64,000 bases of DNA from CAYNRE01 sp964399535 (GTDB taxonomy: Bacteria; Planctomycetota; Planctomycetia; Pirellulales; CAYNRE01). Below are positions 26,677 through 35,466 of the stretch, piece after piece. A program made the position numbers and the translations under genes. Where the stretch lies: positions 124,001 to 188,000 of the forward strand of contig CAYNRE010000046.1 of NCBI GenBank assembly GCA_964399535.1. The letters run 5' to 3'. How positions within the stretch are numbered: position 1 is the stretch's first letter; each line of letters begins with the position of its first letter. A model generated the notes under the pieces. That model ran no database searches, was not told where the DNA came from, and saw only the letters and a program-made list of their open reading frames with translations.

Positions 26677-28232
26677 CGCGCCAGGCCCATCAGGCCCAGC
26701 AGACCCAGGGCGGCCAAGAACGCCGCACCCGGTTCGGGCACCGCGAGCGCGCCCCCGCCCCCGGGCAGCAGCCGGGGGTTGTACACCGCCACGCCGAAGG
26801 GCTGATTCAATCCGTCGCCGGCGTCGGCCATGAGCGAACCGGCTCCGCCAGGTGTGAACGACCACATTTTGTTGCTCAGGTAATCGCTCACCACCAGGTT
26901 GCCTCGCAGGTCGAAGCCCAACCCGGTGGGCGTAAACAGCCCATCGGCCGCGTCAGCGAAAATGCTCCCCACGCCGCCGCCGGTGAATTTAAGGATGTTG
27001 CTCTTCAGCGCATCGGCCACGAAGACGTTGCCGGTCTTGTCGACGGAAACGCCCAGGGGCGTGAGCAGCCCGTCGCTGGCGTCGGCAAACACACTGGCGA
27101 CGCCGGCGGGATTGATCTTGAGGACTTGCTTCGCGTCGAGATTGGCCACGAACAGGTTGCCGGCCTGGTCCAGCGCCAGTCCAAACGGGCCGTCGAGCCC
27201 GTCGGCGGCATCGGCCACGAGGGTCACTTCCCCCTGGGGGGTAATGCGCTGAATGGTGTTGGTCAGGTAATTGGCCACGAGCACGTCGCCGTTGGCGGCC
27301 ACGGCCAGGCCCGAGGGGCTGGTCAGCCCCTGTTCGCGGCCGGCCAGCAGGGTGGCGTTGCCGGCCAGGTCGTACTGCCAAACTTTGCCGGTCAGCACAT
27401 CGGCGGCGTACAGCTGGCATTCGGCGCCGTATTCCAAGTCGATCGGGGTAAACAGTCCGTCGCCCGCGTCGGCCAAGACGCTGGCCATGTTCAGGGGATC
27501 GAAGACTCGGGTTTCGCGCGAGCCCAGCGAGGCCACTCCCACGGGAGGGGCGACCGCCACGTGAAACGTTGTTACGGGGCTGGTGCTGACCGTGCTGCCC
27601 AGCCGCGCCGATCCGACGAAATCCAGCTCGTAGTATCCTGGCTGGGTAAAGCCGGCGTAGTAGTGAACGTGGCCCCCCTCGGGCAAAATGGCCGTGTCGC
27701 TCGGGCCCAGCCCATCGGACGAGGCCACCCAGACGCTGGTGAGCGTGTTGCCGCTTTGCTGCCAGAGGGCAAAGTCGCCCGGCCCGCGAATGGCTTGCAA
27801 CTGGAACTTCATCCAGCCCGCGCTCAGGGGCGGTACCCGAGGATCGCTCTCGACGTAGGGCGTAAAGGTGCCTGGAAAGGTTTCCTCGGTGGCCACGGAA
27901 AACGAAACCAGGCCCCCGGCGGGCGACTGCGGTGTGCGAAAGTAAGGGTTGCCCGCTCCCGCGCCGATAAACGACCAGGTTGCCCCCGCCGGCTGCACCT
28001 GGCGCGCGGCCGGATCGACGTAAATCATCGTCGAATCGGGATCGTAGTCGACGTCGTTGTCGAAATCGTACAAGTGCACGTTCCAGCCGCCATCGTAGTC
28101 GGGCGATATGTGCAGATGCTGCGAGGTGAGAATCGCCTGGTAGGGGCCCGCCGCTACCAGGCCGGGCTGGGCCAGGCCCAGGGACCAACTCAGGCCGACT
28201 GCGAGCGACGCGGCCAGCGTGCATGCTTTCAT
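26661..28232 (-). CDS. PEP-CTERM exported protein with anchor-M-like domain and NHL repeats
   Basis: A 523-residue secreted protein: signal peptide (TLAASLAVGLSWSLGLAQPGLVAA), an N-terminal region resembling the choice-of-anchor M domain (DYDGGWNVHLYDFDNDVDYDPD... and EGGHVHYYAGFTQPGYYELDF), and six or so NHL-type beta-propeller repeats of about 45 residues, each starting like FADAxDGLxxPxGL. It ends with a PEP-CTERM sorting signal: VPEPGAAF, a hydrophobic helix, and basic RKNGA. PEP-CTERM proteins are processed at the membrane by an exosortase and delivered to the exterior. ATG at 28232 fits the signal peptide and a GAGG site. Role probably adhesion or matrix. Confidence 0.9.
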   Translation of the reverse strand: MKACTLAASLAVGLSWSLGLAQPGLVAAGPYQAILTSQHLHISPDYDGGWNVHLYDFDNDVDYDPDSTMIYVDPAARQVQPAGATWSFIGAGAGNPYFRTPQSPAGGLVSFSVATEETFPGTFTPYVESDPRVPPLSAGWMKFQLQAIRGPGDFALWQQSGNTLTSVWVASSDGLGPSDTAILPEGGHVHYYAGFTQPGYYELDFVGSARLGSTVSTSPVTTFHVAVAPPVGVASLGSRETRVFDPLNMASVLADAGDGLFTPIDLEYGAECQLYAADVLTGKVWQYDLAGNATLLAGREQGLTSPSGLAVAANGDVLVANYLTNTIQRITPQGEVTLVADAADGLDGPFGLALDQAGNLFVANLDAKQVLKINPAGVASVFADASDGLLTPLGVSVDKTGNVFVADALKSNILKFTGGGVGSIFADAADGLFTPTGLGFDLRGNLVVSDYLSNKMWSFTPGGAGSLMADAGDGLNQPFGVAVYNPRLLPGGGGALAVPEPGAAFLAALGLLGLMGLARKNGA

Positions 28233-28326
28233 CGTGGTGCCTCGGTTCACTGTTCTGCGCGAGCGTGGCAAAGGTGGCGTTCAGCGCGAGCGTGGCTAGG
28301 GTTGCAGCCGTGCCCGGCCCTCGAGC

Positions 28327-28347
28327 GGCGGGGCGCCTCGCCCCGCC
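28327..28347 (-). terminator. GC-rich hairpin downstream of the pseudopilin gene
   Basis: A perfect 9-base stem, GGCGGGGCG / CGCCCCGCC, with a three-base loop lies about 25 bases beyond the stop of the minus-strand DUF1559 gene. No U-tract follows, so a terminator role is only suggested. Confidence 0.4.
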
Positions 28348-28371
28348 CCGGCCAATCGCACGACAAGCCGG

Positions 28372-29139
28372 TTATTGCGGCAGCGTGAAGTTGTCTCCCT
28401 CTTCGATCCGGCGCCGCATCACGTAAGCCGGAATCAATTCCACGTGCCCGTCGGCGTAAAGGTAATTCTCCAGCCCCTGGGTGTGCTGGGCCGTGGGGTC
28501 GTTTCCCAGGTCGGGGTCGCGGGCATCGGCCGACCAGTGGCGGTCGGGTTGCAGGTCGGCCAGCACCTTTTTCCAGGCCGTGGCGGTGCCGCCCGAGAGC
28601 CAGTTGCGCGAATGGGTGTGGTCGCTAAAGGCGCTCCAGGCCAAGCGCTCGGAAGCGGGCAGCACCGTCAGGGTTTGCGAGGTGCTTTTCAGTTTGTTGA
28701 TCGAGCGCCGCGCGAGGCCGTCGGGCGGGTCGTTGTCGTAACAGATGAACTCGTTGAGCACGTAGCTGGAACCCTTGTGGCCGGTTTGCGCTGCCTTGAT
28801 GATCTGGCGGCCCCGCAGATCGGCCGGGCAAACGCGGATCGAGTCCACGTTCTCCATAAACGGCCCGAGGGTGTAAACCCACGATTTCTGAAAGTCGAGC
28901 TGCGTGCTGAGCGTGGTTTCCGGAAAAAACCCGCCGTAGGTATCGCAATACAGGTGCAGGGCCAGCCCGATCTGATGCAGGTTGTTGGCGCAGCGGGTAA
29001 CGTCGGCCGCGCGGCGGGCCGCTTGCACGGCCGGCAAGAGCAGCCCGATGAGCAGGCCCACGATGGCGATCACGACCAACAGTTCCACCAAGGTGAAACC
29101 GCCGGGTCGTTGAGCGCGAACTGTTGATCGGCCAGGCAT
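28372..29139 (-). CDS. DUF1559 prepilin-type protein
   Basis: A 255-residue planctomycete pseudopilin. It begins with a short basic leader and the prepilin cleavage motif GGFTLVELLVVIAI, with Glu at +5, followed by the continuous hydrophobic helix and LPAVQAARRAA. The rest matches DUF1559: CANNLHQIGLALHLYCDTYG, then a Cys-containing core and the ending YADGHVELIPAYVM, a hallmark of the family. It would be exported and cleaved by a prepilin peptidase. ATG at 29139 puts the motif 12 residues in, as usual. Its neighbours are two PEP-CTERM proteins. Confidence 0.94.
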   Translation of the reverse strand: MPGRSTVRAQRPGGFTLVELLVVIAIVGLLIGLLLPAVQAARRAADVTRCANNLHQIGLALHLYCDTYGGFFPETTLSTQLDFQKSWVYTLGPFMENVDSIRVCPADLRGRQIIKAAQTGHKGSSYVLNEFICYDNDPPDGLARRSINKLKSTSQTLTVLPASERLAWSAFSDHTHSRNWLSGGTATAWKKVLADLQPDRHWSADARDPDLGNDPTAQHTQGLENYLYADGHVELIPAYVMRRRIEEGDNFTLPQ

Positions 29140-29246
29140 CACCCCGCTCCGCACTCTCCGGCTACTCAGCCAGCAGGGGGCTGCCCAGGCCAGCGTTGCG
29201 GCCGGCCCGGGCAACCCCTCAGACTGATCGAAGCCAAAGGAAGCAA

Positions 29247-29930
29247 TTAGGCCTGGCGCCGGCGGGTTCGCCAAGCCGCCAGGGTGCCGATGGCCAAGAG
29301 CGCCAGCGCCGCGGTGCCCGGTTCGGGCACCTGGGTGTGAATCGCGGCCAACCCCCGCTCGGCTTCCTCTTCGCTCAGACCGTAGTTGCCGATTGCCCAA
29401 AACGTTTCCGACTGGTCAAAACCCGGTGAAACTACCTTAAACCCAATTCCGTAGAGCCCGGCGGGGGCGTCTAACGGCAAGGTCAGGGTGAGCGCCGAGT
29501 GTCCACCCGGTAGCCCATTAAACGCACCCAGCGTGCCCACCGCGCGCGATTCGTCGGTGCGCAGCACGGTCGCGTTGACCCCGGTGCGGGTCAACTGAAT
29601 GTCGACCGGCGAATCGAGCACATTGGTTCCATCCCAGTAGAGCAGCGCCAGCGGGTGTTGGGGAGAGCCCGAAGCGGTAACCGTGAGCGCCGCGCCGGTC
29701 GGGAATACGCCCGGTTCGGGGTAAAAGCCCGCGGCCCCCTTGACCCCGGTGCCGGTCAGTAGCAGTTCGCTTTCGTGGTGATCGTAATTGACCAACGAGG
29801 CGCTGAAGAGCCGATTGGACCCGTCCACGCTGATATGGGAAGGAATACCATGCCCGTGGCTGATACCGACGGTGCTCAGGCAAACCAGGCAAGCAGCAAT
29901 GGCAATCGAAATGCGTGCGTTCGCGTTCAT
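29247..29930 (-). CDS. PEP-CTERM exported protein
   Basis: A 227-residue secreted protein. It starts with a signal peptide (MNANARISIAIAACLVCLSTVGISHG; H-rich after cleavage), has a beta-rich middle of about 150 residues with no enzyme motif, and ends in a PEP-CTERM signal: VPEPGTAALALL, hydrophobic helix, RTRRRQA. ATG at 29930 has AGGAAC about 8 bases upstream. It stands 100 bases upstream of the DUF1559 pseudopilin on the same strand. The central region is unfamiliar; surface display via exosortase is the safe inference. Confidence 0.88.
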   Translation of the reverse strand: MNANARISIAIAACLVCLSTVGISHGHGIPSHISVDGSNRLFSASLVNYDHHESELLLTGTGVKGAAGFYPEPGVFPTGAALTVTASGSPQHPLALLYWDGTNVLDSPVDIQLTRTGVNATVLRTDESRAVGTLGAFNGLPGGHSALTLTLPLDAPAGLYGIGFKVVSPGFDQSETFWAIGNYGLSEEEAERGLAAIHTQVPEPGTAALALLAIGTLAAWRTRRRQA

Positions 29931-30441
29931 GGAAACAGTTCCTGGAAAGTTCAGTTGAAGAAACTCATGTAGTGATTTCGGGTGCTGGTTCGCCCCGGCG
30001 CGAGGGACCCGCGACGCAGGTCGCAGATCGAACCGGGGCGGCCAGGGGCGTGCGGCATCGGCCGCCGCGCCCAGCAGCCCGTAAGCATCAGGAAACTGGT
30101 TCGTTGGCTAGCGTTTCTCCTCAGGGAAGAATCGGTACTCGTTTGGGCGGTGATCCGGCGCGCTCGCGCCTTTCCAGTCAGTCCGACGGACGAGGAACGA
30201 ACGGCCGGTCCAGCACGAGCGCGCCGGATCACCGCACGACGCCTTAGCTGTCGAGCCAGCCCAAAGGCAAGCGGCTGCGGTCGAATCGTTGCACGATTCA
30301 GCGATCGATCTGGTGCCTGGCTCCCCGGCGCTAGCGAAAGCGTTCGGGTTCAAAGCCCCGCGCAGAGCGGGGCCAAAGGCCAAGCCAAATCCCAGGGCCG
30401 AAGCGGGCACGACGACCGGGGCCGTGCGAGGGCCGGGCTCG
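29931..30441. other. Intergenic region with a long inverted repeat
   Basis: About 510 bases upstream of the PEP-CTERM gene and downstream of the Cys-rich gene, both on the minus strand. No supported gene. The only structure I see is the 20-base perfect inverted repeat annotated separately. Confidence 0.5.
30147..30235. repeat. Perfect 20-base inverted repeat with a 49-base loop
   Basis: Arms at 30147-30166 and 30216-30235 are exact reverse complements (first arm begins GCGGTGATCC). The loop is 49 bases. It lies 60 bases from nothing coding on either side. It could be a transcribed hairpin, a small element end or an attenuator. No transposase is present. Confidence 0.8.
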
Positions 30442-31083
30442 TCAGCCGAGGGCGATGCCGCGCGGCGGGGGCGGGTCGGGGGCCGAGGCAAGGGCCTGCC
30501 AGGCCGGCTCGAAGAAGGGCAGCCGGGCGGTCGCCGCGGATGCCAGCGAAAGATCAAACAACGGCGGGGGCATCATGGCCCCGGCGGAAACGAGCCAGGT
30601 AAGCTCCAGACCGGCGCATTTCTGCGCCGCGATGCCCAGCACCCACCGCGAAACGCCAGGGCTCGCGCCTGCAGGGTCGGCCCCCGCGGCCGCGCCGTTT
30701 TCACTGGGCGATGTGCTCTCCGGCGTGTGCTTGCAGCATTTCGAATTCGAATCCGACTGGACCGGCTGCCTCGACGCGGCGACCAGCGAGGGGGGAGGGG
30801 TGACCCCGTGTTGCCGAGCCCAGGAGAGCCGCTGCTGAGGCGAAAAACAGCAGCACGAACGCCAGCAATGCTCGGCGCTACGGCAACCGCAACGGTGCCC
30901 ACGGCAGGGAAACGCCGCGTCGGAATGGTCTGCCAGGGCCGATTCGTGCGCGTGCTCGTCGGGCAACGCAGGCAGCGGAATTCCCGTCGAGAGGGCCAAG
31001 TGCGCGAGCACGCAGGCCACGACCACGCCGCGGCGAAACGCGGTGGGCAAGCGACGAGACCGGTAAGGTTGGCAGGCAAACAC
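30442..31083 (-). CDS. Cys/His-rich exported protein of a planctomycete family
   Basis: A 213-residue protein starting at GTG. A hydrophobic N-terminal segment (VVVACVLAHLALSTG) follows a basic start, so it is exported or anchored. The core is crowded with metal-ligand residues: a His-rich DEHAHESALADHSD stretch, CRGHRCGCRSAEHCWRSCCC, then FSPQQRLSWARQHGVTPP, and later KCCKH. The Cys-block followed by LSWARQHGVTPP is a pattern I associate with planctomycete exported proteins of unknown function. Metal binding or sensing is a reasonable inference. It ends before a region carrying the inverted repeat. Not a known enzyme. Confidence 0.78.
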   Translation of the reverse strand: MFACQPYRSRRLPTAFRRGVVVACVLAHLALSTGIPLPALPDEHAHESALADHSDAAFPCRGHRCGCRSAEHCWRSCCCFSPQQRLSWARQHGVTPPPSLVAASRQPVQSDSNSKCCKHTPESTSPSENGAAAGADPAGASPGVSRWVLGIAAQKCAGLELTWLVSAGAMMPPPLFDLSLASAATARLPFFEPAWQALASAPDPPPPRGIALG

Positions 31084-31192
31084 TTCTATGGACCAGCGGT
31101 TTGGCCAGCAAAACTGGCCAACAGGAGGGTGCTGACCGCTCGTTCCTCGTCGACGTCTGTGATAGTTGTACCGACTCGGGCTGTCAATGGTT

Positions 31193-32701
31193 TCAGGCTA
31201 TTTCGTCGCCACTCGCCTCGCTAGGCTCGGGATGTGCGGACCCGCTCACCGATTTGATTTGCTGCTTGCCAACCCGAAGCGCCTCTGCCTCGGGCCGTTG
31301 CTTATAAAACGGGTCGAGCGGGTAACAGCCCGAAATGAGTCCCAGTCTTGGTCCGGTGGTGCAGTCGCTAAAGGTGCGGCAGATCAGCTTTCGTTCGAGG
31401 CGGCCGTGCTCCAGGCTGTCGGCGACGATACGCGGATACGAGAGCACCATTCGGCCAATTCCCACCCAGTCGGTCCAGCCGGCCCGCACAACCGCCTGCG
31501 CCACCTGAGGCAGAAAGTCTTGCAGGTAGCTGTACCCGGTGCCCACCACCGCAAGCGCGCCGGCCGCCTGCTTCACCGTGCGGGTGGCCTGAATCTGGCG
31601 AACCACGCCCACCAGCGGATCCTCGGGCGGTTGATACCCGTCGCTGGGCGGAACCGAGGCCGGGCGCTGTACGTGGTGGCTGTAGTAGGGGCTGCCGGCC
31701 GACACGTTGACGATCGATACACCCCACGCGCCGAGCGACTGAACCAGTCGCACGGGTTCGTCCAAATCGATCTCGCGCGGGTCGTCGGCTCGTACGCCGA
31801 ATCCCAGGCGATACGGCAGCAGCTCGTGGTAGGGCAGCGGTTGGCCCACCTCGCGGCTCGTGGCGAACGGCACCACGTCGAACACGGAAAGCCGCACGCC
31901 GATTAGCAATTCGGGCACTTCGCCGCGAATCCGCTCAATAATCGTTCGCAGCATTCGCGTCCGCCCCTCGAGATCGCCGCCATACTTGCCGGGCCGGGTA
32001 TGGGCCCCGAGCAGCTCGTGAAGCAAGTAGCCGTGACAGGCCTTGACGTCGACAAACTGAAAGCCGGCGCGGGCCGCGGTTTGGGCACCTGCCACGAAAC
32101 AGTCGATGAGCTGCTCGAGCTCGTCGTCGGTCCACAGAAGTCGGTCGTCGACGGGCTCCAGGTCGAACTTGGAATCGAGCAGCGGGTGACGAAACGCCAG
32201 GCGCGGCTCGAGCCGCGGGCCATGCGGGCGGGCGAACCGGCCCGAGTGGGTCAGTTGCAATCCCACCACCAAATCGTCGAGGGCCCGGGTTCCGCCGAAA
32301 TCGCGGGCGTGGGCCTCGCGGAGCGCGTCGAGCAGACGGGCCAGGCCCGAGTGATGGTCGGGCGTGGCCAAAAGCTGGCGGGGGTTGGCCCGGCCGTCGG
32401 GCCGGACGGCAGCGGCCTCGCCCCCCCAGATGAGCTTGGCACCGCTGGCGCCGAACCGCTGCCAGCGGCGCAGGGTGGTGCCGCTGGGAGATCCGTCGGC
32501 TTCGCCGTCCCAGCCCTCCATGGGATGAATGCACCACCGATTGCCCACCGGGTACCGGCCCAGGCGTGCCGGCCGAGCCAGCGGCGAGCCCTCCGCGGCG
32601 GTGAGCAGCACGTCGTCTAGGGGAAGTTCGAGGTTCAGCGCGGCGAGCCGCCGGCGCAAGGCCGCGGCATCTTTGAATTGCGCCAACTTGGGGTATTGCA
32701 C
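31193..32701 (-). CDS. Old Yellow Enzyme family NADH:flavin oxidoreductase
   Basis: A 502-residue FMN-dependent TIM-barrel oxidoreductase. Key segments are NRWCIHPMEGWDGEADG, the active-site QLTHSGR, and KACHGYLLHELLGAHTRPGKYGGDLEGRTR, which has the conserved substrate-binding His and the phosphate-binding neighbourhood; GVRLSVFDVV continues the barrel. The C-terminal third carries the FMN-binding GTGYSYLQDFLPQ region. No obvious extra iron-sulfur or FAD domain, so it belongs to the single-domain OYE/2,4-dienoyl-CoA-like group. GTG start at 32701 with GAGG about 8 bases before. Cytoplasmic; reduces alkenes with electron-withdrawing groups, natural substrate unknown. Confidence 0.9.
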   Translation of the reverse strand: MQYPKLAQFKDAAALRRRLAALNLELPLDDVLLTAAEGSPLARPARLGRYPVGNRWCIHPMEGWDGEADGSPSGTTLRRWQRFGASGAKLIWGGEAAAVRPDGRANPRQLLATPDHHSGLARLLDALREAHARDFGGTRALDDLVVGLQLTHSGRFARPHGPRLEPRLAFRHPLLDSKFDLEPVDDRLLWTDDELEQLIDCFVAGAQTAARAGFQFVDVKACHGYLLHELLGAHTRPGKYGGDLEGRTRMLRTIIERIRGEVPELLIGVRLSVFDVVPFATSREVGQPLPYHELLPYRLGFGVRADDPREIDLDEPVRLVQSLGAWGVSIVNVSAGSPYYSHHVQRPASVPPSDGYQPPEDPLVGVVRQIQATRTVKQAAGALAVVGTGYSYLQDFLPQVAQAVVRAGWTDWVGIGRMVLSYPRIVADSLEHGRLERKLICRTFSDCTTGPRLGLISGCYPLDPFYKQRPEAEALRVGKQQIKSVSGSAHPEPSEASGDEIA

Positions 32702-32841
32702 TTGGCTACCTCGGCGGGTCGTTACTCTGCGATTCGGGTCGCATCGGTCCCGATCGCCCGGCGGGCCGACCGAGCAACTCGCCGCGCACTTTCGGCCCGG
32801 CGGTTTGCTCCCACCCGGCTCGGGCCCCGCCCGGGTGTGGG

Positions 32842-35100
32842 TTAGTCGGTTCCGACGGGCTCCAGCACGCTGTGGACCAGGATGAACTTTTTCTCGCCCG
32901 CCGCCGATTGAAACCGCACGGTCGCCGAGCGCAAGGCGGGGCTGCCCCCCAGCGACACGATGGTGCCCAGGCCGTATTCCGGGTGGCGCACCGTCATGCC
33001 CTCGGAGAACGATTCGGGCGCCACCTTGGGGCGCGCCACGCGCTGGCTGACCAGATCGGCCGCGGTAACGAGCGACACGCCGGTGGGCCGGGCGCTTTGC
33101 CGCGCGGCAGGCACGGGGTCGGGCACCTGGCAGGCCTCGTCCCAGGCCGGGTCGAGGTGGTCCGGCGCCCGCAGGTCGGCCGCCGTCTGCTGTACGTCCA
33201 TCTCGCCGAGCGGCATCTCTTGCAAGAAGGGGCTGGGGACCGCGAAACGAAACTGCCCGCGAAACTCTCGCCGCACGGTGCGCGAGAGATAAAGCTCCTC
33301 GCGGGCGCGGGTAATGGCCACGAACAACAGCCGGCGCTCCTCCTCGATTTCGGCTTCGCTTTCCGCGGCGCGCTCGTGGGGCAACAACCCCTGTTCCAGC
33401 GCCACCAGGAACACGACCGGGAACTCGAGCCCCTTGGCGGCGTGAATGGTCATGAGCGAAACGCGATCGTCCACGGCGTCCCAGGCATCCTGGTCGTTGA
33501 CCAGGCAGGCTTGTTCCAGGAAGGCCTCGAGCGCGCCCGGCTCGGGGTGGGTGTCGTCAAACTGCCGAGCCGCGGACAACAGCTCTTCGATGTTGGCCAG
33601 CCGATCTTCGTCTTCCGGCAACTCCGACTCTTGCAGGTGGGCGCGGTAGCCGGTTTCCTGGAGCACGGCCTCGAGCAGCTCGCGCACCGCGCCGGCCGAG
33701 GCCAGGCTCAGCCGATCGACCAGGGCCATGAAGCGAGCGATGGGCACGGCGCTGCGCTTGGGCAAGTCGGCGATCAGTCCACACTGGCGGGCTGCTTCCG
33801 AAAGAGAAATGCCCTGCGCGGCGGCGTAGCGCCCCAGCCGCTCGAGCGAGGTTTTGCCGATTCCCCGCGGCGGTACGTTGATGATCCGGGCCAGGGCCAG
33901 GTCGTCGCGCGGGTTGTTGATCAGCCGCAGGTAGGCCAAGGCGTCTTTAATCTCTTGTCGCTGATAGAACTCCAGCCCGCTGACGACTTGGTAGGGAACG
34001 CCCTGTTGCACGAGCGCGGTCTCCAGGCCCCGCGAGAGGGCGTTGATGCGGTAGAAGATGGCGAAATCGCGGGGGCGGCGGCGCCCCGAGCGGATTTCGG
34101 CCGCGATTCGCCCCGCGATCGATTCGGCCTCGTCCCGGCTGTCGGAGTAGGCTACCAGCGACACCGCGCGGCCCGGCCCGTTGTCGGTGAACAGCGATTT
34201 GGGCTTGCGCCGCTTGTTGTGGGCAATCAGTGCGTCGGCCACGCGAAGAATACGGTCGGTGCTGCGGAAGTTTTGTTCGAGGCGAACCACGCTCAGCCGG
34301 GGGTAGTCGCGTTCGAAATCGAGAATGTTGCCGATGTTGGCCCCGCGCCAGCCGTAGATCGACTGGTCTGGGTCGCCGGTGACCGCCAGGTTCGGATAGT
34401 CGACCGCCAGTGCCCGCACGATGCGATACTGGGCCTGGTTGGTGTCCTGGTACTCGTCGACCATTACGTAGCGGTACCGGGCATCGAGCTGCTGTCGCAC
34501 CTCGGGATGATGCGAGAGCAGCAAGGCCACGTGCATGAGCAAGTCGTCGAAATCGACCGCGTTGGCCGCCAACAGCGCCGCCTGATAGGCCGGGTAGAGC
34601 CGGGCCGCCACCGTCAGCAGTGGGTCGCCCGCCGCGGCGGCGAAATCTTCGGGCGTTTGCAGCCGGTTCTTTCCCCGGCTGACCACGGCGGCCAACTGCT
34701 CGGGCCGGTACCGGGTTGAGGCTCCCGGGTCGTCGGCGACGACGCGCTTCCAAACCTTGAGGCTGTCGTCGGAATCGTAGATGGTGAAATTCGGCTCCAG
34801 CCCAACCAGCTCGGCGTATTGCCGCAGGGTGCGCGAGCAGAAACGGTGAAAGGTGCTCATCCAGACCTGGGCGCCGGGGGCCAATTGTTCGACCCGCGAA
34901 CGCATCTCGTCGGCCGCCTTGTTGGTAAACGTGAGGGCCAGAATATTGCGATCGGGTACCCCCTGACCGAGAAGGTAGGCGACGCGATGGGTGACCACCC
35001 GGGTCTTGCCGCTTCCGGGGCCGGCCAGCACCAGAAGCGGGCCCTCGACGTGGGTCACGGCTTGTCGCTGCGGGTCGGTTAGGCGGTCGAGGGCCAACAT
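32842..35100 (-). CDS. ATP-dependent DNA helicase UvrD/PcrA family
   Basis: A 752-residue superfamily 1A helicase. The Q-motif Gln is at residue 11-12 (LTDPQRQAV), followed by GPGSGKT at 27-33 (motif I). Further motifs are TFTNKAADEMRSR (Ia), VDEYQDTNQAQY (II), GDPDQSIYGWRGA (III), LEQNFRST (IV), TIHAAKGLEFPVVF (V) and VAITRAREELYLS (VI). A C-terminal SH3-like segment (YGLGTIVSLGGSPAL...) resembles the PcrA tail. It acts in nucleotide excision repair, mismatch repair and removal of RecA or RNA polymerase. I chose the ATG at 35100; a TTG at 35154 is in frame but its added residues are not conserved. Confidence 0.96.
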   Translation of the reverse strand: MLALDRLTDPQRQAVTHVEGPLLVLAGPGSGKTRVVTHRVAYLLGQGVPDRNILALTFTNKAADEMRSRVEQLAPGAQVWMSTFHRFCSRTLRQYAELVGLEPNFTIYDSDDSLKVWKRVVADDPGASTRYRPEQLAAVVSRGKNRLQTPEDFAAAAGDPLLTVAARLYPAYQAALLAANAVDFDDLLMHVALLLSHHPEVRQQLDARYRYVMVDEYQDTNQAQYRIVRALAVDYPNLAVTGDPDQSIYGWRGANIGNILDFERDYPRLSVVRLEQNFRSTDRILRVADALIAHNKRRKPKSLFTDNGPGRAVSLVAYSDSRDEAESIAGRIAAEIRSGRRRPRDFAIFYRINALSRGLETALVQQGVPYQVVSGLEFYQRQEIKDALAYLRLINNPRDDLALARIINVPPRGIGKTSLERLGRYAAAQGISLSEAARQCGLIADLPKRSAVPIARFMALVDRLSLASAGAVRELLEAVLQETGYRAHLQESELPEDEDRLANIEELLSAARQFDDTHPEPGALEAFLEQACLVNDQDAWDAVDDRVSLMTIHAAKGLEFPVVFLVALEQGLLPHERAAESEAEIEEERRLLFVAITRAREELYLSRTVRREFRGQFRFAVPSPFLQEMPLGEMDVQQTAADLRAPDHLDPAWDEACQVPDPVPAARQSARPTGVSLVTAADLVSQRVARPKVAPESFSEGMTVRHPEYGLGTIVSLGGSPALRSATVRFQSAAGEKKFILVHSVLEPVGTD

Positions 35101-35466
35101 CGGTGGGGTAGGTCCGGTGCGCGGTCGGCGAGTGGGGGGTGGGAAAAGGCTCAATATGGCTTCGTGCTCGTCGCTCGGCGAGGAGCGTTCGCGATCGAGC
35201 GAATTCTGTAGTCGCTGCTAGCACGAGGCATTCGGAGCCGTCGAACCGAGGGGGGCGATCCGTCCGCCGCGAGCGTGTAGCTGTCGCAATTATAAGGGTT
35301 TAGTCGCTCCTTGGCCGCCCCCCGACCGCCGCGGGCAAGGTGCCTCTCCCGGCGCAGCTCGGTATACTCCGCCCCCAGCGTCGGCACGCGGGATCAGGCC
35401 GACGATTCGCTGACTCGACTTGGCAGCGATCAGGTTCGGAGTTTCGCCAAACTTGGGAGGGAACCC
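35101..35466. other. Divergent intergenic region, helicase / alpha-CTD gene
   Basis: About 365 bases between divergent starts. No supported gene. It contains a short AT-rich segment near 35285-35300 (AATTATAAGGG) that may be part of a promoter, read from sequence composition only. Confidence 0.4.

Noticed and set aside
30289..31224. Plus-strand 311-codon frame across the inverted-repeat region and the Cys-rich gene
   Set aside because: Antisense to the Cys-rich gene, whose Cys/His pattern and signal peptide are far more protein-like.
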